This document shows positions 1 through 5,837 of a DNA stretch of 10,671 nt, piece by piece. The position numbers and the translations under genes were made by a program. Origin of the DNA: an uncultured Bacillota bacterium (GTDB taxonomy: Bacteria; Bacillota; Clostridia; Oscillospirales; Oscillospiraceae). The stretch spans positions 1 through 10,671 of the forward strand of contig CALACZ010000091.1 in NCBI GenBank assembly GCA_937890735.1, written 5' to 3'. The notes under the pieces were generated by a model. It did not search any database. It was given only the letters and a program-made list of their open reading frames with translations, and was not told where the DNA came from. Within the stretch, counting starts at the first letter, position 1, and every line of letters starts with the position of its first letter.

Positions 1-569
1 TATTCATACGTCTCCGGGCAGATCTCTTTGATCTTGGCGCGCAGGGACAGCAGGTCGCGGAAGGTGTCGGGGCGCTTGCTCTCGTCGCGCAGGAGGGCGG
101 AGGGGTGATAGAGCGCCATGAACCAGACGCCGCTTTTCTGCGTCCACTGCCCGTGCTCGCGCGTGATGCGAAAATCCTCGCGGATGAGCTTCATCGCGGC
201 GATGCGCCCGAGGCAGACGATGATCTGCGGGCGCAGCAGCTGCACCTGCTCGCGCAGGTAGCCGATGCACGCCTCCTGCTCGACCTCCAGCGGGTCACGG
301 TTGTGCGGCGGACGGCATTTGACGATGTTGGCGATGTAGCAGTTTTTCGCGCGGTCGAGGTCGATGATCGAGAGCATATCGTCCAGCATCCGACCTGCCG
401 GACCGACGAACGGCTCGCCGCGCAGGTCCTCCTGCTCGCCCGGACCTTCGCCTACGAACATCACGCGTGCCGTTTCGCTGCCGACGCCGAACACGACGTT
501 CGTGCGCGTCTGGCAGAGGGGGCAGGCGGTGCAGCCGAGGCAGCTTTTGCGGAGCTGTTCAAAGTCCAT
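1..569 (-). CDS. Type 4 uracil-DNA glycosylase (Fe-S), 3' end cut by window edge
   Basis: Removes uracil from DNA as the first step of base excision repair in the cytoplasm. I translated the minus strand from 569 and obtained 189 residues before the left edge. The layout is that of family 4 glycosylases. Cys13 and Cys16 near the N terminus, Cys85 (in KCRPPHNRDP) and Cys101 (in EACIGYL) fit the four [4Fe-4S] ligands. GEGPGEQED at about 40-48 and GEPFVGPAGRMLDDML at about 51-66 form the uracil-binding pocket. HPSALLR at 155-161 is the DNA-intercalation loop. Family members are usually near 190-200 residues, so little is missing. I chose the ATG at 569 because GGAGG lies 7 bases upstream. An in-frame ATG at 575 overlaps the stop of the carboxypeptidase gene (ATGA) but is too close to the Shine-Dalgarno. 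It is probably cotranscribed with that gene. The family call is firm; the exact start is less so. Confidence 0.93.
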   Translation of the reverse strand, partial: MDFEQLRKSCLGCTACPLCQTRTNVVFGVGSETARVMFVGEGPGEQEDLRGEPFVGPAGRMLDDMLSIIDLDRAKNCYIANIVKCRPPHNRDPLEVEQEACIGYLREQVQLLRPQIIVCLGRIAAMKLIREDFRITREHGQWTQKSGVWFMALYHPSALLRDESKRPDTFRDLLSLRAKIKEICPETYE

Positions 570-571
570 CG

Positions 572-1978
572 TCATTCCTCCCGGTCATAGCCGCGGTCCA
601 TGCGGTCGAGCTTGCGGCGGCGCAGCGCCAGCCATTTTTCGCGCTGCCGCCTGCGGCGGATCGCCAGCAGCACGAGCAGCACCAAGAACGCCGCGACTGC
701 CAGCACGATCAGCACTACCAGCCACTTCCACCAGTTATTTTGGATATACGATGCGGTGGATGCGCCCGCCGCCGCGATCTCCGATTTTGCAACGTCCGTG
801 ATGGCGACCAGCTCTGTCGTGCCGTAGCTCTCGCCGTTATACAGCACTTCCGCCGTGCCGTGGCTGCTGCCGGCGGCGACCGGCGCGTCTACCGCACCGG
901 CGTCCAGCGTCAGCTTGGTCTCGAGCAGCGCGGGGTCGTAATTTTTCGGCAGCAGAATGCGAATTTCGTCCTTCGGCGCGAGCGCGACATACTCCGAACC
1001 CGCGGAATTGTTGATGGCGATCTGCGTGACGGGGTAGAGCGGCGAGAGCGCCGTGACATAGGCGAAATTGTCAAAGCCGTACTCAAACAGCCGGATGGTC
1101 TCCGGGAAGCTGCGCATGACAATGTCGCCGCTCTCGGCGACCTCGGTGGCGGCGCCGCATACAACGCTCAAGAAATACATTCCGTCGCTTTTGGCGGAGG
1201 ATATGAGGCAGCGCCCTGCCTGACTGGTATAGCCGGTTTTGATGCCGGAGGCCTTGCTGTAATAAAAGCCGTTGCTGGTGTCGTCACGGATGAGCTGATT
1301 CGTTGTGCTCAGCTCGCGCTCGGCGGAGAGATTCGTGGCAGGCATGGTATAGGTCGCGGTGTTTGTGATCTGCTTGAAGGTCTCGCTCTTGAGCGCCGCC
1401 TGCGTGATGCGCACCAGGTCGCGCGCGGTGGTGTAGTGATCGTCGTCGTGCAGCCCGTGGGGGTTACAGAAGTGCGTGTTTTCGCAGCCCAGCTCATACG
1501 CGCGCTCGTTCATCATGCGCACAAAATCGGCGACCGAACCGGCAATGTACTCCGCCGCGACGTTGCTCGCTTCGTTGCCGGACATGAGCATCATGCAGTA
1601 AAGCAGATTCTCGACCGAAAGCTGCTCGCCCACCATCAGCCCTGCGGTACTGCTGCTGCCGTCAATGTCGGCGAACGCGGATTCCTCGACCGTGACCGTG
1701 TCGGACAGGTTGCCGTTTTCCAGCACCAGCAGGCACGTCATGATCTTTGTCAGGCTCGCGGGGTAGACGCGCTCGTCGGGGTTCTGCTCATAAATGACGC
1801 GGTTCGTATTGAGGTCCACCAGCATCGCCGCCTTTGCCTCCACGGTAAACGGCTCGCTTGCCTGCGCGGTGTCGGCGGACGCATCCTCCGCTGCATCGGC
1901 GGCGGAAACGGGGAGGTAAAACGCTGCCAGAAGCATACAAAGCGCCAGCAGCAGGGGAAAAAGTCTGCATTTTTTCAT
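572..1978 (-). CDS. D-alanyl-D-alanine carboxypeptidase (peptidase S11, DacF/PBP5-like), membrane anchored
   Basis: A low-molecular-weight penicillin-binding protein that trims the terminal D-Ala from peptidoglycan pentapeptides outside the membrane. The 468-residue product starts with a signal peptide (Lys/Arg start, hydrophobic run about 7-25, likely cleavage after PVSA near 26). The serine-acyl enzyme motifs are in order: SLTK at 75-78 (catalytic Ser75, Lys78), SGN at 133-135 and KTG at 247-249. Residues about 290-400 fit the C-terminal beta-rich PBP5 domain. A hydrophobic segment at about 417-440 is followed by a 28-residue Arg/Lys-rich tail, so it looks anchored by a true C-terminal transmembrane helix rather than the amphipathic helix of E. 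coli PBP5. The start at 1978 has GGAG 7 bases upstream. It is first in a minus-strand pair with the glycosylase. Whether it is the sporulation DacF or the vegetative DacA paralogue cannot be settled here. Confidence 0.94.
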   Translation of the reverse strand: MKKCRLFPLLLALCMLLAAFYLPVSAADAAEDASADTAQASEPFTVEAKAAMLVDLNTNRVIYEQNPDERVYPASLTKIMTCLLVLENGNLSDTVTVEESAFADIDGSSSTAGLMVGEQLSVENLLYCMMLMSGNEASNVAAEYIAGSVADFVRMMNERAYELGCENTHFCNPHGLHDDDHYTTARDLVRITQAALKSETFKQITNTATYTMPATNLSAERELSTTNQLIRDDTSNGFYYSKASGIKTGYTSQAGRCLISSAKSDGMYFLSVVCGAATEVAESGDIVMRSFPETIRLFEYGFDNFAYVTALSPLYPVTQIAINNSAGSEYVALAPKDEIRILLPKNYDPALLETKLTLDAGAVDAPVAAGSSHGTAEVLYNGESYGTTELVAITDVAKSEIAAAGASTASYIQNNWWKWLVVLIVLAVAAFLVLLVLLAIRRRRQREKWLALRRRKLDRMDRGYDREE

Positions 1979-2006
1979 AAGAATACTCCAAATTCCCGGG
2001 GCACAC

Positions 2007-2036
2007 TTGCCGAACCGGGCAGAATTGTGTTAAAAT
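2007..2036 (+). promoter_or_regulatory. Candidate sigma-A promoter for the comEA/two-component operon
   Basis: TTGCCG (2007-2012), 18 bases, then TAAAAT (2031-2036) on the plus strand. This is the best plus-strand match in the gap. Each hexamer matches consensus at 4 or 5 of 6 positions in an otherwise GC-rich gap. Transcription would begin near 2043 and leave a leader of about 75 bases. It faces the strong minus-strand promoter, so the two transcripts would overlap by about 20 bases. Confidence 0.4.
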
Positions 2037-2047
2037 AAATTTACAGT

Positions 2048-2062
2048 CCGCGCAGGGCGCGG
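2048..2062. repeat. Short GC-rich inverted repeat between the facing promoters
   Basis: CCGCGC and GCGCGG flank a 3-base loop. On the minus strand the hairpin would sit at about +2 to +16 of the carboxypeptidase mRNA, where a 5' stem-loop could protect the transcript. On the plus strand it lies in the comEA-like leader. No T-run follows on either strand, so I do not call it a terminator. A role is inferred only from position. Confidence 0.45.
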
Positions 2063-2070
2063 CTGCGTCT

Positions 2071-2098
2071 ATTATACCAAATTCCGGCGCTATGTCAA
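2071..2098 (-). promoter_or_regulatory. Sigma-A type promoter for the carboxypeptidase/glycosylase pair
   Basis: On the minus strand a perfect -35 TTGACA (2098-2093) is separated by 16 bases from a perfect -10 TATAAT (2076-2071). The predicted start of transcription is near 2064, giving a leader of about 85 bases before the ATG at 1978. Both hexamers match consensus, so a strong housekeeping promoter is likely. Its -35 box lies over an alternative upstream start codon of the divergent comEA-like gene, which supports the later start for that gene. Confidence 0.8.
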
Positions 2099-2118
2099 AT
2101 CGGGCGGAGGTGAGCGCG

Positions 2119-2505
2119 ATGCTCAAGCGTGTGGCGGCATTTGCGATCCCGGCGCTGGCGCTGCTTGCCTGCGGCGTGATGCTGGGCATTTTCATCATGC
2201 AGACGCATATCCCCGGCACGGTGAGCGTGCAGCGCGCCGCGCCCGAAGAAGCCGCCGAGCCTGTGCAGGCAGCCGTGGAGGACTCTGCGGACGAAGAGAA
2301 CGACCGGCTCGACCTCAATACGGCGACTGCCGAGGACTTGCAGGAGCTTCCGGGCATCGGCGAGGTGATCGCGCAGCGCATCGTGGACTATCGCGAGCTG
2401 TGCGGGCGATTCCTCGCCCCGGAGCAGCTTCTGGAGGTCGATGGCATCGGTGAGGCAAAATACGAAAAGATCCGAGATCTTGTGACTGTGAGGAATACCG
2501 AATGA
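2119..2505 (+). CDS. comEA: ComEA-like helix-hairpin-helix membrane protein (short form)
   Basis: A 128-residue protein with an N-terminal membrane anchor (about 5-27), an acidic Ala/Glu/Pro-rich linker (about 35-63) and one C-terminal HhH2 domain (about 64-126). LDLNTATAEDLQELPGIG and the later VDGIG hairpin (107-111) are the hallmark of ComEA, the extracellular DNA receptor of natural transformation. The SLBB-type domain that precedes the HhH in Bacillus subtilis ComEA is absent. I chose the ATG at 2119 because GGAGGTGA lies 5 bases upstream. An in-frame ATG at 2092 has no such site and would sit on the opposing promoter. The stop overlaps the regulator start (ATGA). The HhH fold is certain; a competence role is inferred, since small HhH proteins of this form are widespread in clostridia not known to be transformable and no comEB/comEC follows. 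Confidence 0.85.
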   Translation: MLKRVAAFAIPALALLACGVMLGIFIMQTHIPGTVSVQRAAPEEAAEPVQAAVEDSADEENDRLDLNTATAEDLQELPGIGEVIAQRIVDYRELCGRFLAPEQLLEVDGIGEAKYEKIRDLVTVRNTE

Positions 2506-3182
2506 AAATTCTGGTCGTGGACGACGAGGCTCTGCTCGTCAAGGGGATCAAATTCAATCTGGAAAACGACGGCTACACCGTCGTGACCGGCAGCGACGGC
2601 GAGCAGGCTGTGGAGCTTGCCGCAGCGGGCGGCATCGACCTGATCGTGCTGGACCTGATGATGCCGAAGCTCGACGGGCTGGGCGCGTGCCGCCGCATCC
2701 GCGAATTTTCCAACGTGCCCATCATCATGCTCACCGCCAAGGCGGACGACATGGATAAGCTCATGGGCTTTGAGCACGGCGCGGACGATTATCTGACGAA
2801 GCCGTTTAATATTCTGGAGCTCAAGGCGCGTATCCGGGCGCTTTTGCGCCGCGCAAAGCCCGCGGAAAAGGAGCAGCCGCGCGACGAGCTGCGCTGCGGG
2901 CACATCCGGCTGGACTGCACGGCGCGCGACGCGTATCGCGGCAGTGCCCGTGTGGAGCTGACCGCCAAGGAATTTGACCTTGCGGAGCTGCTGATGCGCA
3001 ATCCGAACCGCGTCTATTCGCGCGACGCGCTGCTCTCGGCGATCTGGGGCTATGACAGCAGCAGCGACATCCGCACCGTGGACGTGCACATCCGCCGCCT
3101 GCGCGAAAAGCTGGAACAGAACCCGGCAGAGCCGGAGCACATTATGACCAAATGGGGAGTGGGGTACTATTTCCGCTACTAA
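2502..3182 (+). CDS. OmpR/PhoB-family response regulator
   Basis: A cytoplasmic transcription factor of 226 residues. The receiver domain (1 to about 115) carries the acidic pocket Asp7/Asp8, the phosphoacceptor Asp51 (in VLDLMMPKLDG), Thr78 and Lys100 (in YLTKPF). The winged-helix DNA-binding domain (about 130-226) has ELTAKEFDLAELL, the recognition-helix region RTVDVHIRRLREKL (191-204) and the closing wing GVGYYF. The start overlaps the comEA-like stop by 4 bases (ATGA), with GAGGA 8 bases upstream, so translation is probably coupled. The sensor kinase gene begins 13 bases after its stop, which makes that kinase the obvious partner. Domain and family are certain. The target genes are unknown, though the lipoprotein downstream and this operon itself are reasonable candidates. 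Confidence 0.96.
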   Translation: MKILVVDDEALLVKGIKFNLENDGYTVVTGSDGEQAVELAAAGGIDLIVLDLMMPKLDGLGACRRIREFSNVPIIMLTAKADDMDKLMGFEHGADDYLTKPFNILELKARIRALLRRAKPAEKEQPRDELRCGHIRLDCTARDAYRGSARVELTAKEFDLAELLMRNPNRVYSRDALLSAIWGYDSSSDIRTVDVHIRRLREKLEQNPAEPEHIMTKWGVGYYFRY

Positions 3183-3195
3183 ACGCCGTATCGGG

Positions 3196-4620
3196 ATGCT
3201 GCCGAGCAGCTCGCAGCTTCGCAACGCGCTGGCGTATGTCGCCATCACGCTGCTGGCGCTGCTGTTTTTGAATCTCTATTCCGCGAGAAATACGCGCACG
3301 CTGATGTTTCAGGCAAAGTACACCGCCGCGCAGGATAAACTCCAGCCGATCGTCTCGGCGTTCAGCGGGCTGGACGCGCTGACGGTGGAAAACGTGGAGC
3401 AGGTCATCTCTGTTCTCGGCGACCTGAATGTTACGCGCGTGATCGTCACGGATTATGAAGCGCGCGCGCTGTATGACTCCTCCGTGGGTCAGAACTGCGT
3501 CGGGCGCTATGTGTTGTTTGAAGAGGTGGCGCAGGCGCTCGGCGGAAACGACGTTTTTTACTGCGTGTATGACAGCGGCGCGCTGGAAAGCCGCGCCGCC
3601 ATGCCCGTGCAGACGGACGGCGCGACGATCGGGTGCGTCTATATGATGGAGTACGACACGGCGCAGGGCAAGATCATCGCAGACCTTGAGCGCACGTTCC
3701 TGCGCGGGTCGGTCATTCTGGAAGCCGCGATCGTGCTCGCGTCCGTGTGCTTCTCGATCATCTCCTCCGGGCGGATGCGCAAAATTCTCACGTCCGTGCG
3801 CCTTGCGCGCGAGGGCGAATATAACTACAAGATCAGAATGCGCGGCGCGGACGAGTTCAGCAAGCTCGCCGCCGAGTTCAACAAGCTCACCGAGCGCCTG
3901 CAGGCCTCCGAAAGCGCGCAGCGGCAGTTTATCTCCGACGCGTCGCACGAGCTCAAAACGCCGCTGGCGTCCATCAAGCTGCTGTCCGACTCCATTTTGC
4001 AGAACGATATGGACACCGCCACCATGCGCGAGTTCGTCGCCGACATCGGCAGCGAGTCCGACCGCCTGACGCGCATGGCGCAGAAGCTGCTCGTGCTCAA
4101 CCGCACGGAGCACGCGGTGGAGCTGGAGCATGAGGTCGTGGACGCGGAGCAGGTCGTGTCCCATGTGTTCCGTATGCTCATCCCGCTGGCGGAGCGGCGC
4201 GAGATCCACCTGACGGGCGATCTGGAGCACGGCTGCCTCGTCCTTTCGGCGGAGGACGATCTGTATCAGATCCTCTTTAACCTTGTGGAAAACGGCATCA
4301 AATATAACCGCGACGGCGGCAGCGTTCATGTGAAGCTCCGCCGGACGGACGACGATGTGACCATCACCGTGGAGGACACCGGCGCGGGCATCCCGCGCGA
4401 GGCGCTGGAGCATATTTTTGAGCGTTTTTACCGCGTGGACAAGGCGCGCTCGCGGCAGGCGGGCGGCTCGGGACTCGGGCTTTCCATCGTGCGCGAGCTC
4501 GTCGCGCGCAACCTCGGCACGATCGACGTCAGCTCTATTGAGGGCAGCGGCACGCGCTTTACCGTTGTGCTGCCGTACTTTGACATGGAGCGGGAGGAGG
4601 GGCACGATGAAGAGCCGTAA
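3196..4620 (+). CDS. Sensor histidine kinase, two transmembrane segments, extracytoplasmic sensor domain
   Basis: A 474-residue membrane kinase that should phosphorylate the preceding response regulator. It has TM1 at about 11-28, an extracytoplasmic domain at about 30-168 that reads like a PAS/Cache-type sensor, TM2 at about 171-191 and HAMP at about 192-240. HisKA carries the phosphoacceptor His251 in SDASHELKTPLASIK. The HATPase domain shows the N box NLVENGIKYN (362-371), G1 DTGAGIP (394-400), F box IFERFYRVDKARSR (407-420) and G2 GGSGLGLSIV (423-432). The sensor holds three cysteines (101, 123, 147). The ATG at 3196 has only a poor GGG-like site upstream. The reading frame is open back to 3148 but has no standard start codon there, so coupling to the regulator may matter. 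The last 14 bases overlap the lipoprotein gene. The ligand is unknown. Confidence 0.96.
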   Translation: MLPSSSQLRNALAYVAITLLALLFLNLYSARNTRTLMFQAKYTAAQDKLQPIVSAFSGLDALTVENVEQVISVLGDLNVTRVIVTDYEARALYDSSVGQNCVGRYVLFEEVAQALGGNDVFYCVYDSGALESRAAMPVQTDGATIGCVYMMEYDTAQGKIIADLERTFLRGSVILEAAIVLASVCFSIISSGRMRKILTSVRLAREGEYNYKIRMRGADEFSKLAAEFNKLTERLQASESAQRQFISDASHELKTPLASIKLLSDSILQNDMDTATMREFVADIGSESDRLTRMAQKLLVLNRTEHAVELEHEVVDAEQVVSHVFRMLIPLAERREIHLTGDLEHGCLVLSAEDDLYQILFNLVENGIKYNRDGGSVHVKLRRTDDDVTITVEDTGAGIPREALEHIFERFYRVDKARSRQAGGSGLGLSIVRELVARNLGTIDVSSIEGSGTRFTVVLPYFDMEREEGHDEEP

Positions 4621-5509
4621 GTGTTTCCTCGCGCTGCTTTTGTGCCTGCTGCTGCTCGCGGGCTGCACGATCACGCAGACGCAGTATGTGAACCCCATCC
4701 GCTTTTACTATAACCGCGCGGAGGTCGCCTACAATCAGCCCGGCGGCACGCTGGCGTATGAGACGCGCGACCTTATGAGCCGGCAGGTCGGCATTGACGA
4801 AATTCTGGCGCTCTATTTTGCAGGACCGCAGGATGAGACGCTCGTCTCGCCGTTCCCGGGCGGCACGGCGTGCACGGCGCTTTCCATGCAGGACGGTGTG
4901 CTCACGCTCACGCTGAACGATGCCTACGCGCAGCTCACCGGCGCGGCGCGCACGACCGCCGCCGCGTGCCTGACGCTGACGCTCACGCAAATTCGCACCG
5001 TGGAGGAGGTCTGCCTCGAAACGCCTGACGCCGTGAGCGCCGAGCGGCGGCAGGCGCGCTACCGCGCGTCCGACTTTATTCTGCGCGACGCGTCGGTCAC
5101 GAACCCGGAGTGGACGGCGACGCTCTATTTCTGCGCCGCGCAGAGCCGCCAGCTGCGCACGGAAAAGCGCGCCGTCGCCTACCGCGAGCAGAGCGAGCTG
5201 CCGCAGCTCGTGCTGGAGCAGCTTCTGGACGGTCCGACACTTCAGGATCTCGACACCCCCATCCCGCGCGGTACGCGCTGCGTGGACGTGACGCTGACGG
5301 ACGGCGTTTGCAGCGTGGTGCTGTCGGAGGAATTTACCGCCTGCGATACGGATGAAGCCTCCGCCGCGCTGGCGGTGCACGCCGTGGCGGCGACGCTGTG
5401 CGAACTGCCGGATGTGCAGAGCGTGCGTTTGTCCGTCATCGGCGTGCAGGACCTGACGTATTTCAGCATCGCAGAACCGCTCACGCTGACAGAAGATTGG
5501 TTTACATAA
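4607..5509 (+). CDS. Lipoprotein with two GerMN domains
   Basis: A 300-residue exported lipoprotein. Lys/Arg at the N terminus, a hydrophobic run and the lipobox LLAGC place the lipidated cysteine at residue 20. Two repeats follow. The first (about 25-140) contains GIDEILALYFAGP and GGTACTALSMQDGVLTLTLN. The second (about 170-282) contains LPQLVLEQLLDGP and GTRCVDVTLTDGVCSVVLS. Both have the GerMN pattern of a helix, a Gly-Pro turn and a GT-x-C/DG-beta hairpin. GerMN proteins act in spore or envelope processes (GerM in Bacillus) and in LpqB of the actinobacterial MtrAB system. The ATG at 4607 has GGAGG 6 bases upstream, and the gene overlaps the kinase by 14 bases. It carries eight cysteines beyond the lipobox, many for an exported protein. 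It could modulate the kinase as LpqB does for MtrB; this is inference from gene order. Confidence 0.86.
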   Translation: MKSRKCFLALLLCLLLLAGCTITQTQYVNPIRFYYNRAEVAYNQPGGTLAYETRDLMSRQVGIDEILALYFAGPQDETLVSPFPGGTACTALSMQDGVLTLTLNDAYAQLTGAARTTAAACLTLTLTQIRTVEEVCLETPDAVSAERRQARYRASDFILRDASVTNPEWTATLYFCAAQSRQLRTEKRAVAYREQSELPQLVLEQLLDGPTLQDLDTPIPRGTRCVDVTLTDGVCSVVLSEEFTACDTDEASAALAVHAVAATLCELPDVQSVRLSVIGVQDLTYFSIAEPLTLTEDWFT

Positions 5510-5527
5510 TTCTTGATCTGGGATAAA

Positions 5528-5560
5528 AACCGCGCCGCAGCAAAAAACTGCGGCGCGGTT
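5528..5560 (-). terminator. Rho-independent terminator at the convergence of two operons
   Basis: A 13-base perfect stem (5528-5540 with 5548-5560, AACCGCGCCGCAG and its complement) closes a 7-base A-rich loop. Read on the minus strand, the stem runs straight into TTTTT then ATCCC, so it ends the operon of the four-cysteine protein, whose stop is 7 bases away. On the plus strand no T-run follows (ACTGCG), so for the lipoprotein operon it is at best a weak terminator or a 3'-end protecting hairpin. Confidence 0.87.
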
Positions 5561-5566
5561 ACTGCG

Positions 5567-5776
5567 TTAGAGCTTAAATTCTTCAGGGTCGTGTCGGGTT
5601 AATGGTGCGGACTGCGGGCGCGCGGGGACGCGCTTGAGCGGGTCATAGCGGAATTTGCGGCAGTGATGCTCCACGGGCACAACGCCGTATTTCTGGCAGA
5701 TCATATGCTCGCCGTCCATTTTTCCGGCGAACTGGCAGTAGGTACAGTATCGGTCGATCTTTCTGCGGAAAAGCAA
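5567..5776 (-). CDS. Small conserved-looking four-cysteine protein of unknown function
   Basis: A 69-residue protein I do not recognise by name. Four cysteines (11, 14, 27, 39) fall in the pattern C-x2-C-x12-C-x11-C within the first 40 residues (YCTYCQFAGKMDGEHMICQKYG, broken by basic residues). This resembles a compact zinc-ribbon or zinc-knuckle. The rest is basic and Pro-rich with an acidic end (DPEEFKL). There is no signal peptide or membrane segment. The only plausible start is a TTG at 5776, with AAAGGCGG 8 bases upstream; an in-frame stop closes the frame just beyond. It lies 33 bases after the YlbJ-like gene and just before a terminator, so it is probably cotranscribed and possibly sporulation-linked. 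The tidy Shine-Dalgarno, the spaced cysteines and the terminator support a real gene. Metal binding is inferred. Confidence 0.75.
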   Translation of the reverse strand: MLFRRKIDRYCTYCQFAGKMDGEHMICQKYGVVPVEHHCRKFRYDPLKRVPARPQSAPLTRHDPEEFKL

Positions 5777-5808
5777 AGCAAGTACCGCCTTTCATCGTTC
5801 TTGCAGCT

Positions 5809-5837
5809 ATTATACACGTTTTGCGCGCAGATTTCCA
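5809..5837 (-). promoter_or_regulatory. Possible internal promoter before the four-cysteine gene
   Basis: A minus-strand TATAAT (5814-5809) is preceded after 17 bases by TGGAAA (5837-5832), a 4 of 6 match to the -35 consensus. Transcription would start near 5802, 26 bases before the TTG start. The TATAAT overlaps the Val codon and stop of the YlbJ-like gene, so the match may be coincidental. Confidence 0.25.

Noticed and set aside
467..2038. A 523-codon open frame on the plus strand opposite the carboxypeptidase
   Set aside because: It mirrors the codons of a gene with all catalytic motifs, has no recognisable domain or Shine-Dalgarno, and is His/Arg/Val-rich as GC-rich antisense frames are.
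2048..2062. Hairpin read as a terminator
   Set aside because: Short stem and no T-run on either strand; it sits at the start, not the end, of both transcripts.
2092..2118. Upstream ATG (2092) for the comEA-like gene
   Set aside because: No ribosome site before it, it lies in the -35 box of the opposing promoter, and the ATG at 2119 has a near-perfect Shine-Dalgarno.
2388..3248. A 286-codon minus-strand open frame opposite the response regulator
   Set aside because: Shadow of a regulator with intact receiver and winged-helix residues.
3142..4698. A 518-codon open frame on the minus strand opposite the sensor kinase
   Set aside because: An antisense shadow of a kinase with complete H, N, G and F boxes; composition is Arg/His-rich with no motif.
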